Made by a program: the position numbers and the translations under genes
In this document: positions 11,700 through 23,479 of the stretch, one piece after another
Numbering within the stretch: position 1 is the stretch's first letter
Layout: the number at the start of each line of letters is the position of its first letter
Source of the DNA: Gordius sp. MW1
Lineage: Eukaryota > Nematomorpha > Gordioida > Gordea > Gordiidae
Length of the DNA stretch: 64,000 nucleotides
Direction: 5' to 3'
Assembly: GCA_964036665.1 (NCBI GenBank)
Contig: OZ038530.1
Span: 8,892,501-8,956,500 of the forward strand
Notes under the pieces: generated by a model
Seen by the model: only the letters and a program-made list of their open reading frames with translations
The model's database searches: none
What the model was told of the DNA's origin: nothing

Positions 11700-13080
11700 A
11701 AAATAAAACAATAATAGAACAAGCGGACGGCCAAAAAGTCATATTATCAATGGTAGTAACAAAAAAAATATATTAATTTAATTTAAAAAATAAAAATAAA
11801 AATTTGCCCTCTCCGGGAATCGAACCAGCAATTCAGAACGTTCGCCGGGGTTCGAACCCACATTAATAGAGGCATAGGCTTTTGTAGGGGCACAGGAACC
11901 CATATCAGTAGAGGCATAGGCCCTTATAGTGGAGGGCATAGGGTAATTATAGCAATTAGATCAATGTTACCCAATTCATAAACGAATAGATATACTTATG
12001 CATTAATTTAACGTAGCAATTAAAACCCGACCCCGCCCGAAATCGAGGGAGATAGAGATGAGGGGTGGGGCACCTCTTTCTCATGCATTAATTCAAAAAA
12101 TCGATAACCTAATATACCCAATGCAAATAGATAGGGAGGGTAGACAACGGACGACGGACAACCAAAAAACGAGCCCTCGTTTTAAAGAGGATCAGTAGTG
12201 AGAATTTTCGTTTAATTCATATACAAATTCTATGTCATGGCCATCACAAGGTTGTATGAATGCGTCAGGATATTTTTTTGGGGGAGGGGGGGGGGAGGGG
12301 GGTGGGTAGGAGCAAAAAAAGTTTGATTATACGGGTAATATTATAAATTATCAAAATTCCATCATTATTTAATTAAGTATATAAGTATTTATAGATTAGA
12401 AGTAACGCTCCCTCCTCTGTCCCCCTTGCAGAGGCATAAGTTAAAGAGTAAAAGATGCGAGTCTTTCTTATAACTCGCACTAAAAAATACTTTTGTCTAT
12501 CGTTTAATATTTTGGGCGTCAAAATTTATTATATGAAAGTAACTAACGTTAAACATTTGTTGTAGATATTTTAAAAGTTAAGTTAATTGCATATAATAAA
12601 GGCAGATAGTTGCAGAGGGTGTTGTTTCACAAATTGAATTATTACTACTTCTTTTAAAAAAAGAAGCTATTTTATAAACAATACATAAAACAGGGAATCA
12701 CATCTCAAACTTTCATCATATTAAATCTCAACAAAAGCTTATAAACATTCAAATTTTAAGGCGTTAAAACTAGAGGCAAGGAAATTTTGAAAAAGTTAGG
12801 GCGAATTAAGCAACGCAGATAATATAAATGTCTCCGTTGTGTTAGAATTAGAGTCCTATTAAAATCTTTTAATCGTCCCGAACCTGTCCTAAACTTATAT
12901 TGTCCAAGCGCGCTCAAGCTCAAAATACTTTTTAAATTCTTTTCTGAACTGAGCCCTGTCAAACATTGGCAACAACTACGCAAGTTTTACATTTTACACT
13001 TATTTTACCACATAGATATATAATGAAATTAATAGCTACTAATGTACTTTAATACAAAGATTAATATAATACCCATAAAT
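11700..13080. other. Gene-free region with low-complexity tracts
   Basis: AT-rich, with a G run at 12273-12305. A pair of T-arm-like motifs on the minus strand lies at 11812-11860 (TTCGATTCCCGG and GGGTTCGAACCC). No complete tRNA cloverleaf or coding exon is seen. Confidence 0.45.
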
Positions 13081-13090
13081 TGCATAGCAA

Positions 13091-14367
13091 TTTGTAGAAG
13101 ATTAAACTTCTACTTTTTTTTTTATTTATTATAACCCAAAAGAAAAGTGATTCAAGCGAATAATATTTAGTATAAACATCTTGTTTATTAGTAGCGAGGT
13201 GAGTGGTGAAATAATAAGGTTAAGATATATGAATAGTGAGGGTTGTGAATGCTCGAATAATAAAGGTTAAGTTGTATGAATAGGTAACCAATGATCGCGT
13301 TGCTATATTCAGATCTTATTTGCCAAGGTAACTATAGAAACCCCTCCTATTTGCGGGGAGTGCTAAAAATGAAAGTTAAAATACTTGGTTGGCCAATGTT
13401 TTAGTGTGCACTAGTGTTTGCTGGTGTGGTGACGGAGGTGTAAGTGATGATTGGAGTTGATGTGTTATCCAATATATTAGTAGATTTGTCGGAGCAGACA
13501 TATCTATTTTAGAAGCGCATTATTCCATTAGTTCAATCGGTCAGTATTATTTAGAACTTTGGTAGTAAGTAGTTAGTGCTATTGCGTTGCCGAACGCCGT
13601 CTTTGTACGTTGCAAGAGGCCATGTGATGTTGATTATTTTGAGATATGTTTTGCAGTTGGGCCATTGGCAGGGCAGTGGAACATTTTTACGTTCGGAAGT
13701 TGATGTTGTTGCTTGTGTAGAGGTGTAATATGGTAACATGGTTTTCTTCGTATTAACAATCAGAAAAGTAGGTAGTTTGTATCTTTCACAGCAGCCACAT
13801 GTTTCGTGGCATTAAGGACGAAATTGTTTGTTGCAGCTTGATTGTATGCCGGATTGAAAAGATAATGCCCTATATCTAAATTGTTTTATTTTAACTAAGA
13901 AAAACCAAACGCCATTACTCTATGGACTGTTATGGAGAAGAAAAAATTATATCCTTCCCGAAAGTCGGGGTCAATGTGGACCTGGGTTATAAAATTTTAA
14001 GGGGGAGGGAGGAAAAAAAAATTCGGCTCCCCCGAAAATGCGGGGTCACCAATTTTTAGAAGATTAAATTTTTGGGGAGGGAGAAAAAAGATTCGGCTCC
14101 CCCGAAAATGCGGGGTCACCAATTTGTAGAAGATTAAATTTCTACTTTTTGTTATTTATTATAACCCAAAATAAAATTGATTCAAGTGAATAATATTTAG
14201 TAAAAACATCTTGTTTATATAGTAGCGAGGTGAGTGGTGAAATAATAAGGTTAAGATATATGAATAGTGAGGGTTGTGAATGCTCGATTAATAAAAATTA
14301 AGTTGTATGAATAAGTAACCAATGATCGCGTTGTTATATTCAGATCTTATTTGCCAAGGTAACTATA
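13091..14367. repeat. Pair of ~250-bp direct repeats about 1 kb apart
   Basis: 13091-13345 and 14118-14367 match closely, sharing TTGTAGAAGATTAAA at the left and TTTGCCAAGGTAACTATA at the right. Before the second copy a ~65-bp piece (CTCCCCCGAAAATGCGGGG plus downstream bases) is itself tandemly duplicated at 14024-14130. This could be the LTRs of a small element or a simple duplication. No open frame of note lies between them. Confidence 0.65.
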
Positions 14368-14588
14368 AATTAAAATATTTAATAATCCTAAGGTCCTGAA
14401 TCCTATAAATGTAATATCTAACTTATAACTAATAAATTAAAATAAAAATTAAAAAATTTTTTGAATCATTTGCTTACATTGTTGAGTCTTATGGCTACTC
14501 TGTATTTATTACTAAATGTATGATTTTGACAAAAATTATTTTAGATGAGGAAGGGATGGTGTAAAATTTTATACGTCAGCAAACGTTA

Positions 14589-16990
14589 TCTAATATATAA
14601 AATTCTCGTGTCACGGTGTGGGTTATTAAACTCCTCCAAAACGGCTGGACCGATTTTTATGAAAATTTCTGCGAATAGTCTGAGCCTAGGTTTAAAACTT
14701 TATTCCGAATCTCTAAGTGATAAGACGGTCCAGTTAATTTGTTTAATACGTTTTGTCACTTAATAAAAGTCAATCAAAAGCAAACTCATGACGTACTGCG
14801 TATTTATCGTCTGCTTTCCAAATTTGAATATACAATTCTTTACTATTTGGAAGATTTTTACCCTAATATTGAATGTTCTCCTCATATTCAATGTTCTTCA
14901 TAGGTAAAAGCCTAGGTTTTAAACTTTATTCCAAATATCTAAGTGATAAGACGGTCAAGTTATTTTGTTTTATACGTTTGACGTTAATTTTTAGTTCATC
15001 CCAATAGAAACCACCCGCGCGACGAACAAAGCCCCAATATAATAATTATATCAATGCGAACAAAAGAATGATAAAATCTCCAGGATCATCCACGCATGAC
15101 CTGAACTGCCAGCGCAGCTGGCATTAGTAATAGGCGTATAATAAAGCGAGAAGAGAGAGGGGTGAGGGGGGAGGGGGGATACGCGTGTTTTAAACTACGT
15201 GGGAGAAACCACGACACTTACTGAAGCAGCATCAAAGCAACACAAATTCGTCTACTATTCGCTAGTTGACTACATGTTTCCTGGCCCGAGCACAAACGTT
15301 GTGGGATTAGCACAAAGATTCAATGGCTGATGATATATTACATCGATATCGTTCAAGGTGCAATGATCTATCGATATTATTCAGCGACGCAATGTACAAT
15401 GAAGCATTGATAGCTATTGAGGATCTTTGCATTGTCATTGCCAATATAAAAATTTGTCATTTTGGTATGAGTTCATAAAATCGAAGTGCATCTGATTTAC
15501 TCAACACTGATATGAGTCTTGAACTGCAATACAATACTGTAGAAATGGCAGCAATTGTTACTAGCAATGTCCCACTACTAACTGATGAACAAAAAACCAT
15601 TTACGACCGAATTATGCTGGCAGTTTCGGCGACAAGGTGGTTTCTTTTTTTTGGATGCACCAGGTGGAACTGGCAAAACATTTCTCATTTCGATAATTCT
15701 TGCCGAGATACGATCAAAAAATGACATCGCATTGACCGTTGCATCATCTGGCCTTGCAGCAACTTTATTTAATGGAAGCAGAACAGCTCTTTCTGCATTT
15801 AAGCCTAAATATCCAAAATAATCCAGAGGCAGTGTGCAACATAAAAAAACAATCGTCCATGGCCACAGTACTTAAACGGTGTAAAATTATCAATTGGGGT
15901 GAATGTACTATGGCACACAAACATTTCCTTGAGGCATTGGACAGGACATTGAAAGATATAAAAAACAATGACAAAGTATTTGGCGGCACTCTGTTACTCC
16001 TTTCAGGTGATTTCAGACAAACACTTCCCGTCATTCCACGTTCAACGTACGCTAATAAGATCAACGCTTGCTTGAAATCATCGTCATTGTAATGTTAAAA
16101 AGTTAGAACTGAAATTAAACATGCGCGTTCATATGCTTAAAGATCCATCCCCTGAAACATTCTCAAAACAACTTTTAGATATTGGTGATGGAAAACTTGC
16201 TTTGTATGAAAATACTGGATGCATAAAATTACCGTCGGATTTTTGCACAATCGTCGACTCGCAAAATGCTCTCATTGACCACATATTTCCAGATCTATAT
16301 ACACAGTACAAAAATCTTGCCTGGATGTCCGAAAGAGCAATATTGTCAGCAAACAATGTAGATGTCAATAATTTAAATTCCAAGATACAACACTTGTTGC
16401 CAGGTGACTTGGTGTCATACAAATCTGTCGATACAGTTTGCGATGCAAACGAAGCTGTAATTTATCCAATTGAGTTTTTGAATTCATTGGATTTGTCAGA
16501 TGCCACCGCACCTTTTACAATTGAAGGTTGGATCTCCGGTAATTTTGCTTCGTAATTTAAACCCACCACCGCTGTGCAATGGCACACGATTAGTCATTAA
16601 AAAATGTATGAAGAATCTTCTCGAAGTACATCTTGAATGGAAAGTTCAGAGGTGAAAATGTATTGCTGCCTCGAATCCTTTGATTCCCACAGATGTGCCA
16701 ATTGAATTCAAACATATTCAATTTCCAATTAGATTGGCATTCGCAATGGCAATTAATAAGGCTCAAGGTCAAACGATGTCTATTTGTGGCTTAGATTCGG
16801 GCACATCATGCTTTTCCCACGGACAGCTATACGTGGCATGTTCTCGCGTGGGTAAACCATCCCTTTTGTTTGTGTCGGCTAAAGATGGGCTAACCAAAAA
16901 TATTGTATACTCCATCGCACTTAGAGATTGATGATGAAAAACGAGATCTCCTAACAAGTAAGATTTTTACCCTCATATTTAATGTTCTTT
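14589..16990 (+). mobile_element. Degenerate Helitron
   Basis: The left end at 14589 reads TCTAATATATAAAATTCTCG, the 5' terminus of a common arthropod Helitron type. It is preceded by A, as expected for insertion between A and T. About 0.8 kb downstream, helicase-derived coding begins and runs to 16931. A conserved block near 14866 recurs near 16962. I could not place the terminal CTAG and hairpin, so the right boundary is approximate. Rep/HUH coding is absent. Confidence 0.75.
15512..16931 (+). pseudogene. Helitron Pif1-like helicase, frameshifted
   Basis: The order of motifs matches a Helitron helicase across several frames. It runs TDEQKTIYDRIMLAV, then Walker A with GGTGKT near 15665, then the LLSGDFRQTLPVI segment near 16005. 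After that come LPSDFCTIVDSQ, LPGDLVSYKSVDTV, and the C-terminal block with INKAQGQTMS and YVACSRVGKPS (16746-16860). At least four frame breaks separate these, for example near 15650, 15815, 16090 and 16550. No functional protein is expected. Confidence 0.9.
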
Positions 16991-18411
16991 ATGGATAAAT
17001 TATCGGGAATTGTCGAGGGTGTTAAAAAAATATTATAATAATATATTTCGTTTTCATAGAAAATATCCTAAAATCTTCAAACAGTTTGCCGGTTGATTTT
17101 TATTGTTGAACCGTGTTATTAAAATATCCTTAGTTACGATGGTTCTTGAATTCAAAAAAACCTATAAATTGTTCAATCCTTAAACTAGAGCTGTAGACTA
17201 ATTTTTCTTCAAATAACAATTCGGCCTTGCTACTGAATTATCCTTGTTGACAGATCGCGACTCAAAAACTTTCAATCCAATATGCTAGCCTGCACAGCTG
17301 GTGGTGATGGAATACTTAAAGAAGGATGGTTACAATACAATGAAAAGTGTGGAAGCTAATTCCTCTTAATATCTTTGGGACTTGCAATCTTCCAAATGAG
17401 AACAGCTAAATGATCAAATTCATAAAAGCAATTATTAATGTGAATGTGCAAATATGAACCATAAAAGATAAACGGTTTTATAAAGTTCCATGTAAACAAC
17501 AGCTTTTAAAAGTGTACATACTCCAAAAATGTTTCCAATAATTTTAAACAATAACATAAATTCGTTGACAATTTTAATTTATTAAGCTTAATTTAAATAT
17601 GCAAATTCCAGTGACAACGAATTCAGTGCAATTAATTGTCCAAGTGGGGAAAATTTTTTTGTTTAAAAAGTCTATTTTTGCGAAAACAAAGTCACATATA
17701 TAAGCACAAAACAAAAAAAGCATATTGGCTAAATACAAAGATCTATATTATTATCGTCTTTAAATAGGGCAAGAGTCGGCAGAGGATTTGAAGTTGTATC
17801 GTACAATAAGAATTTCAAGTTGTTGTCTGAGTAAAAAAATGTGGAAAATTTAGATTTTAGTGAACGTTTTCCGATTTCTTCAAGAAAAATCCATGGCCTG
17901 TTTACCGAAGTGAACAGAGCATGAGGCAACAACTGATTAAAAATATTGGATGCCAAAAGGGCAGATACCCCTCTGCTATGGCGATACTGTCGTAATTAAA
18001 GCAAAAGATTGCTACAAGAATAATACCATTTGGATTATGGCAAGTTTACTTAAAATACAACCTTTTCGTGATCCATTAACTTGTTGTATCAATAAGATTG
18101 ATTGTAGCTAGGTTTGCAATAAATTATAAATATTAAAATTGCATAGCAATAAACAAATACTATAGGCCCCAAGTTATATAATATTGTATGTGTAAAATGT
18201 TTTTTTTTTAATTTTTAAAAGGTAAACTAATATATACAAATAATATATTTTTAATTGTACCAAGCATATTAGTAAAAGCTATCTTCATGATATCAATTTA
18301 TCTCTGTTTATAACTCGGATTTCTTTAAGGGTTCGGCCCCTGGACTTATTTGTATTTACTCATATTAAAATATTAATTTAAATTGCTATGCTATACATGG
18401 GCGGTGGCTTG
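16990..18411. other. AT-rich region without recognised genes
   Basis: No coding exon is supported. 18135-18155 carries the recurring near-palindrome AATTGCATAGCAAT, and its reverse form appears near 18380. No other structure stands out. Confidence 0.5.
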
Positions 18412-21061
18412 ACAAGACACTTCTAGGGGGGGGGGGGATTATGAAATATGCTAATTTTAATATCCATATGAATAATTTTATTTTCATCAGAAGTATAAGC
18501 GTGTGTTAACCTATTTGCTCATAATATATATCATTTTTGTTAGTTTACTAATAAGTGTTTGACATCCAATCTTTCTAATATGTCTTATAGTGGTTGTCAC
18601 GTAACGCGCAAAGTATTTACATAGCAATAATAATAGTCGTTACATAACTTAACATTATTTTTTGCCTGGTAAGGATTGACTGTATCATAATTCATATATG
18701 CAAATATGACAGATGAGTAGGATCGTTTAACTATTATATCTTTTATCTTCTCATCAATATCATTTTTGAGTATGGCGAATACTAAATATCTTGTAATAAT
18801 CTTACATATTTTTGTATAAGGTCTTATATTTACAATGCAACCCATGTGTAGTATATAGCATTAATTTGGTAAACATTTTGACATTACTGTATGCTATTTT
18901 AATTTAGTGCGCCTTTGGTATTAATAAAGTTAAATAACTTAGTTTATAACAAAAACTCTATAATATTTATTTAATTATGCCATTTATCGGTTATTCCATT
19001 CTATGTTAGCAATATATAATATGTGTAAATTATATTCATATATATTAATCTATGTAATTTCCAAGCTTCTGTTCCACTCCAATCTCTCGTAAACATTGAT
19101 TATGAATGCTTTGTATCCTTAACAAACTGCGTTTCTTAATATTTCGCGAACTTTTTTTTGTTGGGTGTTGAATTTTGGTAAAGTTGTGTGGAAGCAAAAT
19201 TCCTTTGTGCAGCAATAATTTGTGCTTGCAATCTTTAGTTTGGGTTTGTAAATAAATACTTTTCAGGTAAACACAAAATTTATCCCGGACATACCGCAGC
19301 AAATCACACCAAGTATTTTTCTCGACAACCAAGTCGGGCCTTCTAAATTTCGCATAAGTTTTTTTGAATAAGAGTATTTTAAATCAATGTGTCAATTAAT
19401 TGTCATTTAAATCCCATAAGTTTTCAAATTTATAAGATAATAGATGAATGTTGCTTATATAATATCAAATCACTCTCACACTTTTTTATATCTTAAAGAC
19501 ATTGCTGCTTTTTAACTAAGGTCTAAAAAAATCCATTAACTCTTGAAAAAAGTACTGTTTTTTTAACATACCCGCTGATAATTACATATGGGTAATTGTG
19601 AGCGCATTTGCCAGTCGGAAGTATCTTGCGGCAAGCATATAATATTGTGTACTCATAATCTGTATACATTATCCTATAGGTAGTACTGGAATAAAATTCC
19701 CTTTTTTCGTTGTAATAATCCGAGTGAACCCAACCTGGATTTTTGGTGTCCAACCAAGTTTCAAGAATTGAGGGCCCTATACATTGACTCCCACTATAAA
19801 TTCAAATATAATGTAAGTTAGTGTGACAAAAGTTTTTATTATATAACTATTGTCAATAGTAAGAATTCGATTATTAAAGAATCAATAGTTATTACAAATA
19901 TCCTGCATGCTTGACTTGAAATGAGTTGTTAATACGATGCAAATGTTCTGTTATACCAGATTCAAAAAGGTATTCGTTAGGTGGCAATGTATGGGCGATA
20001 GGTCTCCAAAGACCCATAAACTAAAAAATAAATCATTTGTTAAAATGCAAGAAGTTACTTTAGTGATGTTAATATTAGGCTGTGGGTTAATGTCTCGCTC
20101 CATACAAGTATAATTCCTTTTTATTAAGGGGGAAAAACGTGTGTATTGGACCACATGATCTTTTGTCGCGAATCGAATCCCTTCTAATCGTGATATTATA
20201 TATAATGTCAAATAAATTAATCAGCGATTCATTTCAGTGTCATGAAACTTAACACACCTAGAATTAATAATATTCAATACCTTTGTTCTTTATTTTGTGT
20301 GATTCACCTAATTGGAGCTCTTGATGAGGAGTGTAAGCTAATGTAACGGTGGCTACTATCGAAAAAAATATAGTGGTTAGCATAACAATTTAAGACGGAG
20401 TGGTAAAACAAAATTTAATATGAACTTAAAAATTAAGTCCCTCCACCTTTAGCATTTTGGTAATGAGATTTTTATATACATGACGGGTCTTAAGTTTTGT
20501 GTGAGACCGTAAACAATCATGATGACATTAGATATTAAAGTACGTGATAAAAATTTGACTCTCTTCCCCGTTAAAAAATGCCTTTAGCTGGCGGGCATAT
20601 CATCTTTTACACACACCCACCACATGATAAATCAAATATTGCAAAATAATTGTTTTGTACATAACTTTGGCTTATATTTATGATCGATGCTAATGAGATT
20701 TGTCGACATTATATAAAAAACTGGCATGGAAGGCGACCTATGTTTATTTTGTGCTTAGATATGTAAATATTTATATTTCATTTAGTTTTTCCGTAGGGTG
20801 TGTTTGGTAGTCTCATTTTGAAAACTCGATTGTATATATATTACCTCAAGTTGTCCAAGAACAATTATAAAAACAAAAATGGCTAGACATTTGTTAAGCA
20901 CAATTCATAGTTATTTTAAGCATAGTTTCCAAGAAAAGTCAAAACATGAAACCTGCAGTTATAATTTATCTTTTGTAATTATCGCAAAAGTTGTCCTTTT
21001 ATATTTGTCTGAAACTAACCCCATTCTTTCACTAACTATTTATATCATTATGTTGCTGTTA
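18412..21061. repeat. Segmental duplication containing lipocalin gene, copy 2
   Basis: Counterpart of 1-362 plus 3685-6923 without the two insertions found in copy 1. It therefore preserves the pre-insertion sites at 18648-18656 (LTR block) and near 18853 (hAT). The right edge coincides with a hAT-type terminus at 21062. Confidence 0.85.
19045..20383 (-). CDS. Secreted lipocalin-like protein, copy 2 (5 exons)
   Basis: Exons 20383-20308, 20183-20059, 20020-19896, 19793-19572 and 19342-19045. They join in phase to 846 nt (281 aa), with exon lengths equal to copy 1 except the last. The signal peptide is MLTTIFFSIVATVTLA. The lipocalin GxW motif opens exon 3. The second motif is canonical here (MYTDYEYTILYAC). 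The C-terminus ends three residues earlier than copy 1. Amino-acid differences between the copies are few and scattered, and no stop or frameshift is seen, so both look functional. The ligand and tissue are unknown. Confidence 0.8.
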
Positions 21062-22340
21062 CATAGGCGTAACTAGGATTTACTCATAGGTAGTGTTAGA
21101 AAATTTTCAAGGCGAAATTTTTTTTGTAAATATTTTTTTTTAAAAAATGTTTTTTTTTAAAAGTATAAAGTGACAATCGCGTAAAAATAATAAAATACTA
21201 AAAGTAAAATTCCAACAAATATCTATTTATATTCAATAACATATAAAAATGATAAAAATTGAAAATCAATTTCGACGATTTTTAGATAGAAAAGCATTTA
21301 CAACATCTTTAGTTTCAGGAGTATGTTGCCTGTGTACATAGAGCAACGTTAATCCGGTAAGCCTGAAAGTTAATAAAACCATTTAGTTTACCTTTCTTGT
21401 CCAATTGTGCTTCTAAGATATGTTTTAAGTCTTTTTAGCACTGTAAAACACCGCTCATTAGAGCACGTTGTCACAGGTAGGGTTGCTAATATATGGTAAA
21501 GAATTAATTGTTTTAATATTAGGATAAAGATCTAGTTTGGAGGCATGATTGGATAAGGTATCCAATGCATTCCTAGGTAATATATCTGAATTGGAGTTTT
21601 TAAAGGATGAATACCGCGATTTAATATCTGATTCAAACTGCTTTTTTGATCCTTCAAGATCATCTTCATAAAAATTAGCTAATATTAAAAAATTATTTAA
21701 TATTTGAGGGGTGAGCTGAACGGGGTCTTTAATAAAAAGGGTATCAAATCCCATAGGTATTTGTTGGTTTTTAGTGAATCGTTCATCCAATTCAGCTAAA
21801 ACAGAATCCAAAAAGGGATTATACAATGAGATCTTGTAATAGGCTTCGGGGCATGTTGTCTCTGTATTTGACCTTAATGTTAGAAGGGACGTCCTTCTAA
21901 GAATAGTAATGAAAAAATCATCACTCTTTCCAAATGTTGAAACATTGGTAAAAATAGTTTAATGGAACCTGCTAAAAGCACAAACTGTTATTTAAAAACT
22001 AGCAATTTATCTGACCTGTTATAAGCATTAACAGTTAAACTATTTAAATTTTGAGCCTTTTCTACCCGTAACTTTCCCTGCAAGTACACAATACTTACAA
22101 AAAGCTCCTCCGAGCTTTTTGGAATAACATAACCATGGCCATTTATATGACGAGTTCCACATTTAGGAAACTTGAAGCTTTCTTTAGGTTGCCAGATTTA
22201 TTTAAAAACTCTAAATTCTCCATCCAAATCAAATTTGAGTAAATATAATTGCCTATGCCATGGCCATCTAAAAGCATAAATATTTAATATATTTTGAATG
22301 TTATCCTCACTAATATTTATTTTAGACTTGACACTGGCAG
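21062..22340 (-). mobile_element. Decayed hAT transposon with CATAGGCGTA-type terminus
   Basis: The left end at 21062 reads CATAGGCGTAACTAGG, a variant of the termini of the short elements in this window. Behind it on the minus strand lies hAT transposase coding. The right end was not found and later insertions follow (22370 on). Confidence 0.6.
21290..22165 (-). pseudogene. hAT transposase (ZMYM/KIAA-like), frameshifted
   Basis: Reading the minus strand, 21826-21458 encodes YNPFLDSVLAELDERF and a following helical region. Just upstream the same frame gives CPEAYYKISL. A one-base shift near 21490 leads into the hATC signature LPVTTCSNERCFTVLKRLK, followed by TYLRSTIGQER. A possible intron (21411 to about 21363) precedes the end. 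Further upstream, 22165-22020 is also codon-like (RHINGHGYVIPKSSEEL). The frameshift indicates a non-functional copy. Confidence 0.75.
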
Positions 22341-22369
22341 TATCTAGAAAAATAATTGATTTTATAGTA

Positions 22370-23140
22370 GGGGAGACCGGAACTAGTCGTAGCCCGGGGT
22401 TACTATTATCTTTCTAATTATTTTTTAAAATAATAATGATATTAAATCAAAATTTAAACCATATGTGTATTTTTCCATATGACATAAGTAAAAAAAATTT
22501 TGTTTAGAAAAAATAAAATTTAAAATTTTTATTGAGAAAAAACGATTTTTCGGGGCTATTAATAGCCTTTTCAAAAATTTTTATTTTGCATATAAAATTT
22601 TTTTGGCTGAATATTTTGGATTGATTTAACTTTTATCTTATAAAGGGAGATTTTTTATATAAAAACCGTATAATGATAAAATTTTTATATGCAATATAAC
22701 ATCTTAAATTATTAATTGTTTATTAAAATAGGGGTCGGGGCTAGTCGGAAAGGGGCTATTGCTAGCCATTTTTGCATTGTGTTTTACAAATGGCAAGATT
22801 TAAAAAACAAAAATTATTCATATTACATTTGCGTCTACATTTTTTTATGAAGAAACAATCTTTTTATTGATATGAGTTAGCATACACTAATAAGAAGTGA
22901 AAAAGTCAGAGTTAATCTATGGGCTATGACTAACCCCGGGCACTTTTAAAAAATTTAGGATTTTCATTTTTTTTGAACTTATTTTGTGAAAAAACAATTG
23001 CTTATTTCCCTCCAAATTTTCTTCCTATATTAAAAATAGTCTTTAAAAATAGATTCCAACATAAAATTTGAAAAAATAATTTTTAGTTTTTTTTCAAACA
23101 CGATTTAATTTTTTATGGCTAAAGTAGCCCCGGTCTCCCC
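22370..23140. mobile_element. TA-flanked inverted-repeat element, 771 bp
   Basis: Begins GGGGAGACCGGAACTAG and ends with the complement of GGGGAGACCGGGGCTA. TA dinucleotides adjoin both ends (22368-22369 and 23141-23142), suggesting a Tc1/mariner-like or similar TA target. Internal copies of the GGGGCTAnTnnTAGCC theme occur near 22553, 22735 and 22925. No transposase is visible, so it is non-autonomous. Confidence 0.7.
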
Positions 23141-23315
23141 TAAGTTATATAAAGCATTTTGCTTCACAAACTCTCATTAATCATACTTACTAATTGTTAG
23201 TGTTTGATTATCCTTTTCCTCTTCTTCTTGTCCTCTTACAGAATTAGTACTACTATCATTTTCTAAAAAACTAAATTCTAGGTAGAGTGAGTCAGAACAA
23301 AGAGTAAATTGCCTT

Positions 23316-23445
23316 CATAGGCGTAGCCAGGGGGGGGAGACAAAAAATTTTTTGATGCAAACACTTTGAAAAATTGTTTTGCCCCTATCTAAGAACTTGT
23401 AAACGTTTTGCCCTCCCCCCTATTCAAAACCTGGCTACGCCCATG
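23316..23445. mobile_element. Short hAT-like MITE (GGCGTAGCCAGG family)
   Basis: A 130-bp element with ends CATAGGCGTAGCCAGG and CCTGGCTACGCCCATG. The target duplication is ATTGCCTT/ATTACCTT (one mismatch). Confidence 0.85.
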
Positions 23446-23479
23446 ATTACCTTGATCTCTAATCGTAATTGAACTGGAT

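Noticed and set aside
14545-14763. 72-residue frame at the Helitron left end
   Set aside because: Translation of the Helitron terminal sequence, not a gene.
22012-22032. TGTTATAAGCATTAA matching the point where copy 1 continues past 6921, as if it were the right edge of the hAT at 21062
   Set aside because: Codon-like transposase sequence appears to continue across this point, no terminus precedes it, and similarity to copy 1 stops after 15 AT-rich bases.
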